A stretch of DNA of 64,000 nt from Pseudomonas hamedanensis (GTDB taxonomy: Bacteria; Pseudomonadota; Gammaproteobacteria; Pseudomonadales; Pseudomonadaceae): assembly GCF_014268595.2 (NCBI RefSeq), contig NZ_CP077091.1, positions 2,688,501-2,752,500 of the forward strand, written 5' to 3'. Below, in pieces: positions 7,512 to 15,320 of this stretch (positions are counted from its first letter, which is position 1; each line of letters opens with the position of its first letter). The notes beneath the pieces are model-generated. The model saw nothing but the letters and a program-made list of their open reading frames with translations, searched no databases and was not told where the DNA came from. The position numbers and the translations under genes were made by a program.

Positions 7512-8549
7512 TCAGATGAGTTTGATTCTGCCGGTATAAGCAATATTGCGCGGGCGCGTTTCCGCGCCGCCGGTGTTTTCGGTGAAACCAAGACTGAAGT
7601 TGGCTTGATTGAACAATGCATCAGGTGCACCGCTTGGGGCCGAAACCACCGGCACGCCGAGCATGTCGCTCTTGAGTTCATGCCGATGAGAACGGAACAG
7701 GTCGATCTGCCAGCTACCGAGCGAGCGGGCGGGGTCTGCACCTCGGCCTTCGTCGCAGAGCCTGATGAACTCACCGCGGCCCTCCGGCCCACGAAACGTC
7801 AAGCTACCGTCGCCGCTGGTCCAGCCGCCTTCCGCCCCTGCTCTGGCGGCCTCGCTTGTCAAGGCACCGGACTGTTGTGCGTGATCCCATAGCCACGGCC
7901 AGTCGCTACGACTGAATACAGCACCGTTAAGCGGACCGTATCCGCCGGGGCTCAGTAGTGCGGTTGTTTCGAAGGCAATGCGGCCTAAAGGTGTGCTATC
8001 GAAACGTCCGATGGGCCACCAGTTACCGGCCCCGTCACTGCGCAGATGCCACCAGTCCCCGGATCCCATGAGCACGAGAAACGGGTAACCTGCCGGAGCA
8101 AGATGAGTGTGAAATCTCACCTTGTCGGTGCCGGCAGCACGCACGACCAGCCGCGAGGAAGAGTTGTCCAGGCGGCGGACGATCACGTCGCGAACGCCGA
8201 GGTTTCCATCCGCTGGCGGAAGGCTGATGGTGGTTGCGCCATTGGTTGCATCGACCAGCACCAAGCCGAGTTCCGATGCTGTCAACGCTTTGGAAACCGC
8301 GACATTTGTGATTGCCGTGGCCATCGGACTGGCCAGCGCCAATAGCGCTCGTAAGGCCTTGAGCAGTTGGCGATTGTCACCTTCAGCAGGCGTCAGACCC
8401 GCGCCGTTGATGACGCTGAGTATTTCTTCGGTGACCGCGTTTCCCCAGACTGCAGGTATTAAGGACCCCGGCGTACCTGCCACGGGATTCTCATCGACGA
8501 AACGGCCATCAAGCAGGCCGACGCTGGGGACGCTTTTTGGATAATCCAT
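7512..8549 (-). CDS. Tail fibre of cassette 2, collar-type C-terminus
   Basis: A 345-residue fibre with the shared anchor (MDYPKSVPSVGLLDGRFVDE, PGSLIPAVWGNAVTEEIL), a middle part with ATTISLPPADGNLGVRDVIV, and a tail-collar-like C-terminus: RGEFIRLCDEGRGADPARSL, GSWQIDLFRSHRHE and the terminal ETRPRNIAYTGRIKLI. The cluster A fibre has the equivalent RGEFLRGWDHGRGVDTGRAI, GSWQTDTLKTHSHY and ETRPRNIA, so this is the second receptor module shared between the two tailocins. Histidine-rich HxH clusters in this module bind metal in some phage fibres; that is by analogy. Confidence 0.87.
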   Translation of the reverse strand: MDYPKSVPSVGLLDGRFVDENPVAGTPGSLIPAVWGNAVTEEILSVINGAGLTPAEGDNRQLLKALRALLALASPMATAITNVAVSKALTASELGLVLVDATNGATTISLPPADGNLGVRDVIVRRLDNSSSRLVVRAAGTDKVRFHTHLAPAGYPFLVLMGSGDWWHLRSDGAGNWWPIGRFDSTPLGRIAFETTALLSPGGYGPLNGAVFSRSDWPWLWDHAQQSGALTSEAARAGAEGGWTSGDGSLTFRGPEGRGEFIRLCDEGRGADPARSLGSWQIDLFRSHRHELKSDMLGVPVVSAPSGAPDALFNQANFSLGFTENTGGAETRPRNIAYTGRIKLI

Positions 8550-8622
8550 GGTTTAAGTCCTTGCAAGTACAAACAAACCGTCTGATCGGCGTCCTGTCGT
8601 TCGAGTCCAAAGCGATGCCTTG

Positions 8623-8654
8623 AAAAAAATAAAACCCGCAAGAAGGTGGGTTTT
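8623..8654 (-). terminator. Rho-independent terminator between fibre cassettes 1 and 2
   Basis: On the minus strand the sequence folds as AAAACCCACC-loop-GCGGGTTTT followed by ATTTTTTTC. It lies after the cassette 1 chaperone and before the cassette 2 fibre, so cassette 1 may be expressed more strongly than cassettes 2-5. Confidence 0.75.
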
Positions 8655-8682
8655 GCTTGCTCCAGAAAAACACGTTCGACGC

Positions 8683-9198
8683 TCAGTCGCAGACCCTCAC
8701 GGTCAATGCGCGAATGGCAGCCAGCGCTTCGTCAGCGGCGATACGGGCGAGACTCGAATTGCCTTGTCCAGCCTGCGTACGAATCTGCGCCTTGGCCTTC
8801 AAGCGCAAGGTCCGCAGGGTCAGCAAATGGTCGGTCAGTTGATCGGCCTTGCCGAGAATCTGCTCCGCCGCCTGTTTGGCCGTGCGGCCTTTGACAACCC
8901 ATGCGGCAACGGAAAGCGGCACTTCTTTTTTCGGGTAACTGGCGTCCTGAAAAGCCTGAGCGTCTGCGGCAGCCTGTGCGTACTCCATCGCTTTGAGCGG
9001 ATCGCCTGCCAATGCGTTGCGAGCGTTGTCGGCGGCAGCGTCGACTTTGGCGCAGAGGCGTTCAGCTTCTTGCAGCTCCAGCTCGGCGACTCTCCCGGCG
9101 CTGAGTTGCCACTTTTCACCGTCCCACTCATGGCCTGAGGACGGTTGTGCCGGGCGCAGTCCGTCCTCGAATTGATGCAGTTCATGAATGATCATCAT
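8683..9198 (-). CDS. Putative tail-fibre assembly protein of cassette 1
   Basis: A 171-residue protein (MMIIHELHQFEDGLRPAQPS) whose start overlaps the stop of the preceding fibre gene (ATGATGA), consistent with translational coupling. It is largely alpha-helical by composition, with Ala-rich heptads (AEAERL-like and KAMEYAQAAADAQAF segments). No catalytic motif is visible and it differs from the chaperones of cassettes 2-5. I assign the chaperone role from position after the fibre gene and from the pattern of the other four cassettes, not from a recognised motif. Confidence 0.65.
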   Translation of the reverse strand: MMIIHELHQFEDGLRPAQPSSGHEWDGEKWQLSAGRVAELELQEAERLCAKVDAAADNARNALAGDPLKAMEYAQAAADAQAFQDASYPKKEVPLSVAAWVVKGRTAKQAAEQILGKADQLTDHLLTLRTLRLKAKAQIRTQAGQGNSSLARIAADEALAAIRALTVRVCD

Positions 9199-10346
9199 CG
9201 GATCAACTCCCAGGAGAAATTCACGTTTACAGCCGCTGCGAAATTGATCGCGATACCGTTGGCGTAGTCGCTAGGGCCGAGGTTTTTGAGGCCCATGCTG
9301 AACAACAACTCATCACTCGCCGCATTGGCCGCGCCCCAGGTGTGTTCGGCTTGAAACGTCTGCCACAGCGAGCGCAGCTCGTTATGGTCGAAGCTGGCCG
9401 TCAAGGTCGAAACCGTTGTATCGCTGACCAGATTGCTGGAAAAAATCAGCGCACCGCCACCGGGAACGGCCCAGCCGTCCCAATTGCTGGATGTGCCCAC
9501 AGTCGGGTTGAGATAGCAGTAATTGCCGCCCAGCCAGCCAGGTGTCGCAAACGTCACGGAGGTAATGCCGGTCGGATGCGGCGTCGGGTTGCCAACGACC
9601 AGACGGGCTGCGCGCGCATGCGGGTCCAACGGCAGATAGACCACGCCGCTGCCGTTGACGGTCTGCGTCCACGACAACCGGCTACGGTTGTAGATCGGCC
9701 GGACCGTCGGTGTGGTGCCCGGCCCGGCGGTCACTACCCAGGCAAGGCAAAGATCCAGCGGCGTCGACTGGAAACCGCCGCCCGCGGCACCGTTGATCGT
9801 GCCCTTCAAGCCTTCCGGCGCAGCGTCGTAGATCGTGCCGCGCTGCATGTAAAAAGTCAGCGAGCCAGCGACCACTTGCGCGCGCAGAAAATAGCCCGAA
9901 TTGGGCAGCAGATCGGCGCTGCTCCAGGCTTGTGTCGTAAAGGTGCGTGAACGTCCTAACTGACCGGCAACGACTTCCTGGCCGAGGCTGACCAATACGC
10001 CGGCCAGAATCGATACGCGGCCGCCACTGGTGGCGAAAGCAGTCGCGGTGACCGGCAAGCGGCCGTCTGACGTGGCGACCGTAGCCGCTGGCAATGCGCC
10101 GATCGGCAAGGCCGAATCCAGATTCCAGCCTCTGGCCGAAACGTTCTGGATCGCCTGCAACAACTGATCGTATTTCTTCTCGTCCGGCGTCAGGTCTGCC
10201 GCCTTGATCACGTTGAGGATTTCCTGAGTAACCCCGTTGCCCCAGTCGGCCGGAATCAACGACCCCGGCGTCCCGGTCAGCGGGTTCTCATCGACAAACT
10301 TGCCATTCACCAGCCCGGCGCTGGGCACACTCTTCGGATAATCCAT
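9195..10346 (-). CDS. Tail fibre of cassette 1 (baseplate-proximal, unique C-terminus)
   Basis: A 383-residue fibre and the first of the five following the baseplate genes, the usual place for the principal fibre. The anchor reads MDYPKSVPSAGLVNGKFVDE then PGSLIPADWGNGVTQEIL. Residues about 95-215 are beta-rich (GGRVSILAGVLVSLGQEVVA). The C-terminal third (GWLGGNYCYLNPTVG, GWAVPGGGALIFSS, ending AAVNVNFSWELIR) is not shared with the other fibres here. It is expected to project from the baseplate and bind the target outer surface. Receptor unknown. Confidence 0.85.
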   Translation of the reverse strand: MDYPKSVPSAGLVNGKFVDENPLTGTPGSLIPADWGNGVTQEILNVIKAADLTPDEKKYDQLLQAIQNVSARGWNLDSALPIGALPAATVATSDGRLPVTATAFATSGGRVSILAGVLVSLGQEVVAGQLGRSRTFTTQAWSSADLLPNSGYFLRAQVVAGSLTFYMQRGTIYDAAPEGLKGTINGAAGGGFQSTPLDLCLAWVVTAGPGTTPTVRPIYNRSRLSWTQTVNGSGVVYLPLDPHARAARLVVGNPTPHPTGITSVTFATPGWLGGNYCYLNPTVGTSSNWDGWAVPGGGALIFSSNLVSDTTVSTLTASFDHNELRSLWQTFQAEHTWGAANAASDELLFSMGLKNLGPSDYANGIAINFAAAVNVNFSWELIR

Positions 10347-10360
10347 CCTCTTACATCTCC

Positions 10361-10960
10361 CTAGTCATAGTTGATGTGCACCTTGGTATGCGCCGGTGCA
10401 CTGCGATGGATCAGGCACTCGAGCGCCGAGCCGGGATTGACGCCGAAGCGCTCGCCCCAATAGCTCGCGCCGTAACGCCGGCCAAGCAGCAAGCGGCCGC
10501 CGGTGTTGAGCGTCCACATGAACTGCGCTTCCCAAGTGCCCCAGTGCGCCGAGCCAAACCGTGCGCGGCCCATGCGCGGGGCTTCGTGTTCGGTGATGCT
10601 GGCGTTGGGGTAGCCCTGGCTTTTGGCGATGTCGAGGTAGTAACCGACGGCCTGACTGCCGACTGCGAGCAAGCGCCGGCGAACGGCGAGGCGGCGGTCA
10701 TCGAACAGCGGCGTCGCACCGAGGCACGGGTCGGGCAGCTCCATGACGCGTTCCCAGTCCGGCACCAGTTCGCTGACGCCGGCCGGGTCCATTTCGTTGA
10801 GCAGGTCGGCGGCGCGAGCGTCGAGGCGCGCCAGTTCGACGGCGACGCCTTGCAGCACTTCTTCCAGCTCAGGGACACGTTCCGGGTCCCACGCCGGGCC
10901 GCTGGGCAGCAAGGCGCGTAACTGCGCCTGATATTGCGCGGCGGTTCTTATGCCCCCCAT
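10361..10960 (-). CDS. Baseplate protein, Mu gp48 / YmfQ family (DUF2313)
   Basis: A 199-residue protein with the family opening MGGIRTAAQYQAQLRALLPS, then GPAWDPERVPELEEVLQGVA and the C-terminal ECLIHRSAPAHTKVHINYD. Mu gp48-like proteins are baseplate wedge components, counterpart of P2 gpI, connecting the wedge to the fibres. It overlaps the gp47-like gene by 13 bases and sits directly ahead of fibre cassette 1. Order gp46-gp47-gp48-fibre is that of Mu and SfV-like tails. Confidence 0.88.
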   Translation of the reverse strand: MGGIRTAAQYQAQLRALLPSGPAWDPERVPELEEVLQGVAVELARLDARAADLLNEMDPAGVSELVPDWERVMELPDPCLGATPLFDDRRLAVRRRLLAVGSQAVGYYLDIAKSQGYPNASITEHEAPRMGRARFGSAHWGTWEAQFMWTLNTGGRLLLGRRYGASYWGERFGVNPGSALECLIHRSAPAHTKVHINYD

Positions 10961-11994
10961 ACGCAGCCTCCAAAGGTGAGCAACTCGCTTTTTCCGGCCG
11001 GAACGTCAGCGGCCGGTACGGTGAGGCTGTGATCGTATTCGCCACCGGCGCTGCTGATCGCTTCGCGGATATGGCTGATCAGCAGCGGCACCCCGAGGTC
11101 GGCCTCGCGGTTGTGCAGGTCGCGCAGCTGCGCTTCGACGGCGGCGCGCACAGCAGTGGTGTCCGGGTTGACGCTTTTGAAGCGATAAACCACCGGCACC
11201 TGGATTGGCCGCTGCACATGCACCTCAGCGGTGACGGGGCGCAACGGTTCGAGGTAGTCCTGAACCTCGGCCAGTTGCTCATCGTTGGGTACCGGTTGCG
11301 GATCGTCGTCGCGCATGATGAATACGGTCACCGTACCCGGACCGAGCAAGCCGCCACGGCACCAGGCGCGGGTCACACCCGGCACTTCCAGCGCCCAGGT
11401 CTCGTAATCGCTGGCCGCGCCGCCATGAGGAATCACGCGGTAGGAACGGATGACCCGCGAGCGCAGCGACTCCAGGCTTTCGCGCGCCACGCCACCACTC
11501 AGACCCGGCGCCAGCACCACGAAACTGCTGCCGACGATGCCGGCAATCGGTTGCACCGGCGTCAGCGTCAGACCGGCATCGGCGTTGCCCAGGCTGCCAG
11601 CCTCCAGCGCAGCGATGGTGGTGCTGTTGCTGCCGTTGACCGTGGTGCGCGCGCTGGTCACTTTATAAGTGCGGCCATCGTTCGATTGCAGCAAGGTGTC
11701 GACGTCGAGCACCGCGCCGGGTGTCGCGGTAAAACTGACGCTGCCGGTGGCCACTTGCGCGGGTTTGCGCGGCTGATTCAAGCGCAGCGCGGCGATGCGT
11801 TCCAGGGTCGATTCATCGGCCTTGTCCGGCAGAATCTGCTCGGCAATCCAGTCGAGATAACCGTACAGGCCATAAGCGGCGCCGCCGAGGGTACGGGCGA
11901 GCACTTGCGCATCGGACTGGCGCAGCGAATCGCCGGCCAGGTCGCTTTGGGTGCGCTTGATCAGCACCGGCAGCGAAGGGGTTTCAAACGGCAT
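10948..11994 (-). CDS. Baseplate J family protein (Mu gp47-like)
   Basis: A 348-residue baseplate wedge protein. It contains LAGDSLRQSDAQVLARTLGG near the N-terminus, the family core DADAGLTLTPVQPIAGIVGS-like region, and a middle PHGGAASDYETWALEVPGVT followed by FIMRDDDPQPVPNDEQL. These are the usual landmarks of P2 gpJ and Mu gp47 proteins, which close the baseplate wedges and move on sheath contraction. It overlaps gp46-like by 11 bases and gp48-like by 13, so the wedge genes are translationally linked. Confidence 0.93.
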   Translation of the reverse strand: MPFETPSLPVLIKRTQSDLAGDSLRQSDAQVLARTLGGAAYGLYGYLDWIAEQILPDKADESTLERIAALRLNQPRKPAQVATGSVSFTATPGAVLDVDTLLQSNDGRTYKVTSARTTVNGSNSTTIAALEAGSLGNADAGLTLTPVQPIAGIVGSSFVVLAPGLSGGVARESLESLRSRVIRSYRVIPHGGAASDYETWALEVPGVTRAWCRGGLLGPGTVTVFIMRDDDPQPVPNDEQLAEVQDYLEPLRPVTAEVHVQRPIQVPVVYRFKSVNPDTTAVRAAVEAQLRDLHNREADLGVPLLISHIREAISSAGGEYDHSLTVPAADVPAGKSELLTFGGCVWGA

Positions 11995-12385
11995 AGATCA
12001 CCTGCCAACTGTTATCGGGGTTGATGTCCAGGCGTTCGCCATCGGCCAGGGTCAGGACCGTGCGCAGGTTCAGGCGCTGAGCGTCGAGGCGTTCGCTGAT
12101 GATGTCGATGGCGCTGCAATGGCCGTCGTCGATCAGCCACTGCAAGGCTTCGCGGGCGTAAAACTCGGCGTCCATTTGCGTCTGTCGGGTCAGCTTGACC
12201 CGGCGCAACAGCCACAGCCGCGAGCCGATACGATCGTCGGCGACCGTGGGAAAGGTGTCGCCCCACCAGCCGAAACGCTCCTCGTCATCGAGGGCATCGT
12301 CATCGGCGGCGCGGCGCCAGGTGAACAGACTGATGAGTACGGCGCGGGTCAGCGCGGCGTGAAGGTTTTGGCTGATGAACATCAC
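11984..12385 (-). CDS. Baseplate protein, Mu GP46 family
   Basis: A 133-residue protein beginning MMFISQNLHAALTRAVLISL, with GWWGDTFPTVADDRIGSRLW and a C-terminal LNLRTVLTLADGERLDINPD. GP46-type proteins are the Mu counterpart of T4 gp25 and P2 gpW at the inner baseplate. The gene overlaps the spike gene by four bases at its start and the gp47-like gene at its end. Functionally it pairs with the gp47-like protein to link baseplate to sheath; that part is from homologous systems. Confidence 0.88.
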   Translation of the reverse strand: MMFISQNLHAALTRAVLISLFTWRRAADDDALDDEERFGWWGDTFPTVADDRIGSRLWLLRRVKLTRQTQMDAEFYAREALQWLIDDGHCSAIDIISERLDAQRLNLRTVLTLADGERLDINPDNSWQVIYAV

Positions 12386-12891
12386 TGGCCTCCGGCCGGC
12401 GCGCCGGTCTGGCCGTTGCCAGCCTGTACGCCGACGTGCACGTGTTTGATCTGGCTGATACCGCCAGCGAGTTGGTCGCCCGTGGAAACTATCTTGCCGG
12501 TCTGGTTGATGACCGGCGTGTCGAAGTTCACCGCACTGCTGGCGCGGATGTTCAGCGTGGCGGTTTCGATGTCGATGATCCGCCCGCGCTTGAAGTGAAT
12601 CTTGTCGCCCTCGTCGGTGTAGATCGCCACTTCACCTGCAGCGAGTGCTTGCAGGCGATAACGGCGGTCGGCGATGACCAGGGCGATGGCGTGGGAACGG
12701 TCGCCGCCGATGAAGGTGACAACCCCTTCGGCGCCGGCCAGCGGATGGCTGGTGAAACCGTAGGGTTCGAAGTGTTCGAGGTCGTCGTTCACTTCGCCAG
12801 CGGTGAGGCGCATTTGCAGCGATTGCAGTTTCGAAGCCGAGTTGGCGAGCACGACAGTGCCGCGCGCCAGCAGGCGTGTCAGTAGGCTCAT
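12382..12891 (-). CDS. Baseplate spike protein (Mu gp45 / gpV type)
   Basis: A 169-residue central-spike protein. I take the ATG at 12891 (MSLLTRLLARGTVVLANSAS); a longer frame upstream runs through the REP pair and is not convincing. The body GVVTFIGGDRSHAIALVIAD and HFKRGRIIDIETATLNIRAS fits the OB-fold plus beta-helix of gp45. The C-terminus KHVHVGVQAGNGQTGAPAGG holds an HxH motif (His150, His152), which in P2 gpV and Mu gp45 spikes binds iron at the membrane-piercing tip. The cluster A spike lacks this motif. Confidence 0.9.
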   Translation of the reverse strand: MSLLTRLLARGTVVLANSASKLQSLQMRLTAGEVNDDLEHFEPYGFTSHPLAGAEGVVTFIGGDRSHAIALVIADRRYRLQALAAGEVAIYTDEGDKIHFKRGRIIDIETATLNIRASSAVNFDTPVINQTGKIVSTGDQLAGGISQIKHVHVGVQAGNGQTGAPAGGQ

Positions 12892-12930
12892 GGGGTGTCC
12901 TTCAAAAAAGGTGGGCGTAACGCGATCAAC

Positions 12931-13020
12931 TGTAGGAGTGAGCCTGCTCGCGATGGCGGCATGGCAGTCGACACTTCTGTGTCTGTTGAATCGCATCGCG
13001 AGCAGGCTCACTCCTACAGG
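12931..13020. repeat. REP pair (REPIN) between gp44- and gp45-like genes
   Basis: Two inverted copies of the fluorescent-Pseudomonas REP unit: TGTAGGAGTGAGCCTGCTCG at the left, its complement CGAGCAGGCTCACTCCTACA at the right, about 30 bases apart. It sits in a 143-base gap inside an otherwise overlapping operon and may form a hairpin in the mRNA. Confidence 0.9.
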
Positions 13021-13034
13021 GGTAGGCGTAGGGC

Positions 13035-14078
13035 TCAGGTTTTTTTCGGTGGCATTGGATTGGCATCGAAGGTATGCGGCGGTGCAACCTGCAACGTGGT
13101 CACCGAACCCTGCGCCGACAACGAATAGGTGACTTTGGAAATCAGCATGTCGCCATCGAAACCCAGCACCGGATCCTTTACCCGCACCAGGGTGTTGTGG
13201 CGCCACAAGTCCCCGTTGCTCTGGCGCCAGCCCTGCACCTGATAGGTAGTGGTTTGCGCCCGGCCCATCCGCGTGGCGCTTTCCCATTGGGCACGCTGCT
13301 GCGCCAACTCAAAGGTCAGTTGCGTGCCTTCGTTGATCACCGTGGTGCGTCGTCGCTTGAAGCTCAGATCCGCCGCCGTCGATTCGACTTCACTGGCCGC
13401 CGCGCCGCTCTTGGCATCCGAACCCTTCTGCTGGCCGATCACCCGGTATTCGGAGAACACCTGGCTGAAGTCCATCGGCGCATTGGCCGACAAAATGTTC
13501 TTGCCCAGTTCCAGCGCATCGCTGGCGCGGCCGCCACTGCCGGGTTTGGCCAGCACCAGTTGGCCTAGCGCGTCATCGGTGGAAAACACCCGCAACAGCG
13601 AGAGCAGACGATCGATCGATTGAAACACCGTTTCACCGGGCACGATGGTGTGTTTGGTCAGCCGCGAGGTCTCGGAAATTTCATTGACCACCGTCAGTCC
13701 ATATTCCCTGGCCAGGTCCTGGACGATGCTCAGCAACGGTTGCTGCTGCCATTGACTGGGCAGGTTGCGGGCTGCGCAATCGACCAGGTCCTGGGTCTTG
13801 GAACTGCCTTCGATGGTCAGGCTGATCTGCCGCCCGTCATAGCGGATCGGTGCTTTGAACACGTAGCCGGTGAGCAGCAGATCCTTGCCGATTTTCACTT
13901 CGCACGGGTCGCCGGGCCTGATCGGTTTGTCCACCGTCTGCCCCGGCCATTGCCAAGTGATGTCGAGCTTGAAGGTGCGGAACTGACGCTCCAGATCGGC
14001 GCTGATTTCGACGCTTTTCCAGCCGCCGTATTCCATGCCGTCGACCGTCAGCGTGACCTGATTATCGCTCTCGTTCAT
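13035..14078 (-). CDS. Baseplate hub protein (Mu gp44 / gpP, gpD-VgrG type)
   Basis: A 347-residue hub protein. It starts MNESDNQVTLTVDGMEYGGW, has RPGDPCEVKIGKDLLLTGYV (about 55-75) and a GETVFQSIDRLLSLLRVFST segment typical of the gp27-like half of hub proteins. The C-terminal QVQGWRQSNGDLWRHNTLVR, then VKDPVLGFDGDMLISKVTYS matches Mu gpP family members. The hub trimer links tube and spike. It lies three bases after the gp43-like gene, and a REP pair separates it from the spike gene. Confidence 0.9.
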   Translation of the reverse strand: MNESDNQVTLTVDGMEYGGWKSVEISADLERQFRTFKLDITWQWPGQTVDKPIRPGDPCEVKIGKDLLLTGYVFKAPIRYDGRQISLTIEGSSKTQDLVDCAARNLPSQWQQQPLLSIVQDLAREYGLTVVNEISETSRLTKHTIVPGETVFQSIDRLLSLLRVFSTDDALGQLVLAKPGSGGRASDALELGKNILSANAPMDFSQVFSEYRVIGQQKGSDAKSGAAASEVESTAADLSFKRRRTTVINEGTQLTFELAQQRAQWESATRMGRAQTTTYQVQGWRQSNGDLWRHNTLVRVKDPVLGFDGDMLISKVTYSLSAQGSVTTLQVAPPHTFDANPMPPKKT

Positions 14079-14081
14079 GGC

Positions 14082-15320
14082 TCACTCCCTGGACACCTTG
14101 ACGTCGCTTTGCGGCAGGTACAACGGATTGGTCGCGCCGTTGCGCTGAATGACTTCGGTCACTCGCGTGGCATCACCAAACTGTTTGTAGGCAATCACCA
14201 GCGCCGGCAGGCTTTCCTGAAACGATTTGCTGACCAGTCGCACGCCGGAAGACGCCACGGCCTTGAGGTGCGCAACCAAGGCATCCTGCACATCGCTGAT
14301 GGCTTGATAGTGAGCGGGATCGGCCTTGTTCTTCGCCCGTTGCAGCGCCTCGACCAAATCCTTTTGCAGCGCCTGCAAATCGTCCGTGGCCGGGACTTCC
14401 TGGCGGGTGACTTGCTGATGGGCCTGCTGATTGACTGTGGGCGTCGACGGCAGTTTCAGCGGACGGGTGGCCACCGGCATCGATGCAACCCACTGCGCCA
14501 CTTTGACAATCAGCGTGTCCTGCACCAGGTCAGCCATGGCCTGCGCCGCAGCGTTGGTGTCCTTGCCTGTGGTGATCTTCGGTGCATCGGCCTTGCGAAT
14601 CGCTTCGAGTTGTTGCGACACGTCGGCAATCACGCCACGGTAGCCTTCCCTGGCGAACGCTTTCAGCTCCTGGATATCGCCGAGCAAGCCCTTGAACTCC
14701 GCCGCCACTTCCTTGGGCAGCTCTTTCACGGCTTTGACCAGTTCGGTGATTTGCCGGTACTGCTCGATCAGCGGTTTGAGCTGTTCCTTGATCACCTCAT
14801 AGACGCCGGTGAGACTGTTGCGCAGATTGGTGATGCCGATTCGCGCCGCTTTGATCAACGTCATCGCCTGCTCGAAACGCGCCACCGCCGAACCCAACAG
14901 GGTGTCAGCCTTGATCAGCAATACTTTCTGCGTGCTGACGGTCGCGGTCGGAAACGGCAGCGGCTGGTGGGGATAAAACTTCAAGGCAAACGTCACCAAC
15001 CCGCCGTCCTCGCGGGTGTGGGTCATGTCGCATTCGCCGACCTTGACTTGCAGGCGGCCGAGCCACGGATGCACCAGTTCACCACTGCCCGCCTCCAGCG
15101 CCTTGAGCAGCTTGTCGCGCTGCTCGAGGCAATCAGGGCCGATGATGAACGCGGTCAGATCGTGGGTCTTGGCCTGCTGGCCGAGGTCTTCGAAAAACGG
15201 CAGGTCGCGTTGCGGGTATTCATGCAACTGACCTTTGCGACCGACCGGGGTTTTCGCCTGATCGATCCAGAAACCGACACCGCGAAAGGATGCCGGCAAC
15301 AAACGGTCACGCCAGTTCAT
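14082..15320 (-). CDS. Mu gp43-like tail/baseplate protein (DNA circularisation N-terminal domain family)
   Basis: A 412-residue protein opening MNWRDRLLPASFRGVGFWID, the conserved start of the family named after the Mu gpN / DNA circularisation protein. GRLQVKVGECDMTHTREDGG near residue 90 is also family-typical. The middle (about 150-260) is predicted helical and charged. In tailed phages this protein is a tail component between tape measure and hub; the DNA circularisation name is historical. It overlaps the tape-measure gene by 14 bases. Confidence 0.88.
   Translation of the reverse strand: MNWRDRLLPASFRGVGFWIDQAKTPVGRKGQLHEYPQRDLPFFEDLGQQAKTHDLTAFIIGPDCLEQRDKLLKALEAGSGELVHPWLGRLQVKVGECDMTHTREDGGLVTFALKFYPHQPLPFPTATVSTQKVLLIKADTLLGSAVARFEQAMTLIKAARIGITNLRNSLTGVYEVIKEQLKPLIEQYRQITELVKAVKELPKEVAAEFKGLLGDIQELKAFAREGYRGVIADVSQQLEAIRKADAPKITTGKDTNAAAQAMADLVQDTLIVKVAQWVASMPVATRPLKLPSTPTVNQQAHQQVTRQEVPATDDLQALQKDLVEALQRAKNKADPAHYQAISDVQDALVAHLKAVASSGVRLVSKSFQESLPALVIAYKQFGDATRVTEVIQRNGATNPLYLPQSDVKVSRE

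Noticed and set aside
3039..10346. Invertible fibre switch (shufflon- or Gin-like)
   Set aside because: All fibre cassettes are in the same orientation, and no site-specific recombinase gene or inverted crossover sites were found nearby.
12892..13287. Long N-terminal extension of the cluster B spike
   Set aside because: It covers the REP pair and the end of the hub gene and does not look like a protein domain.
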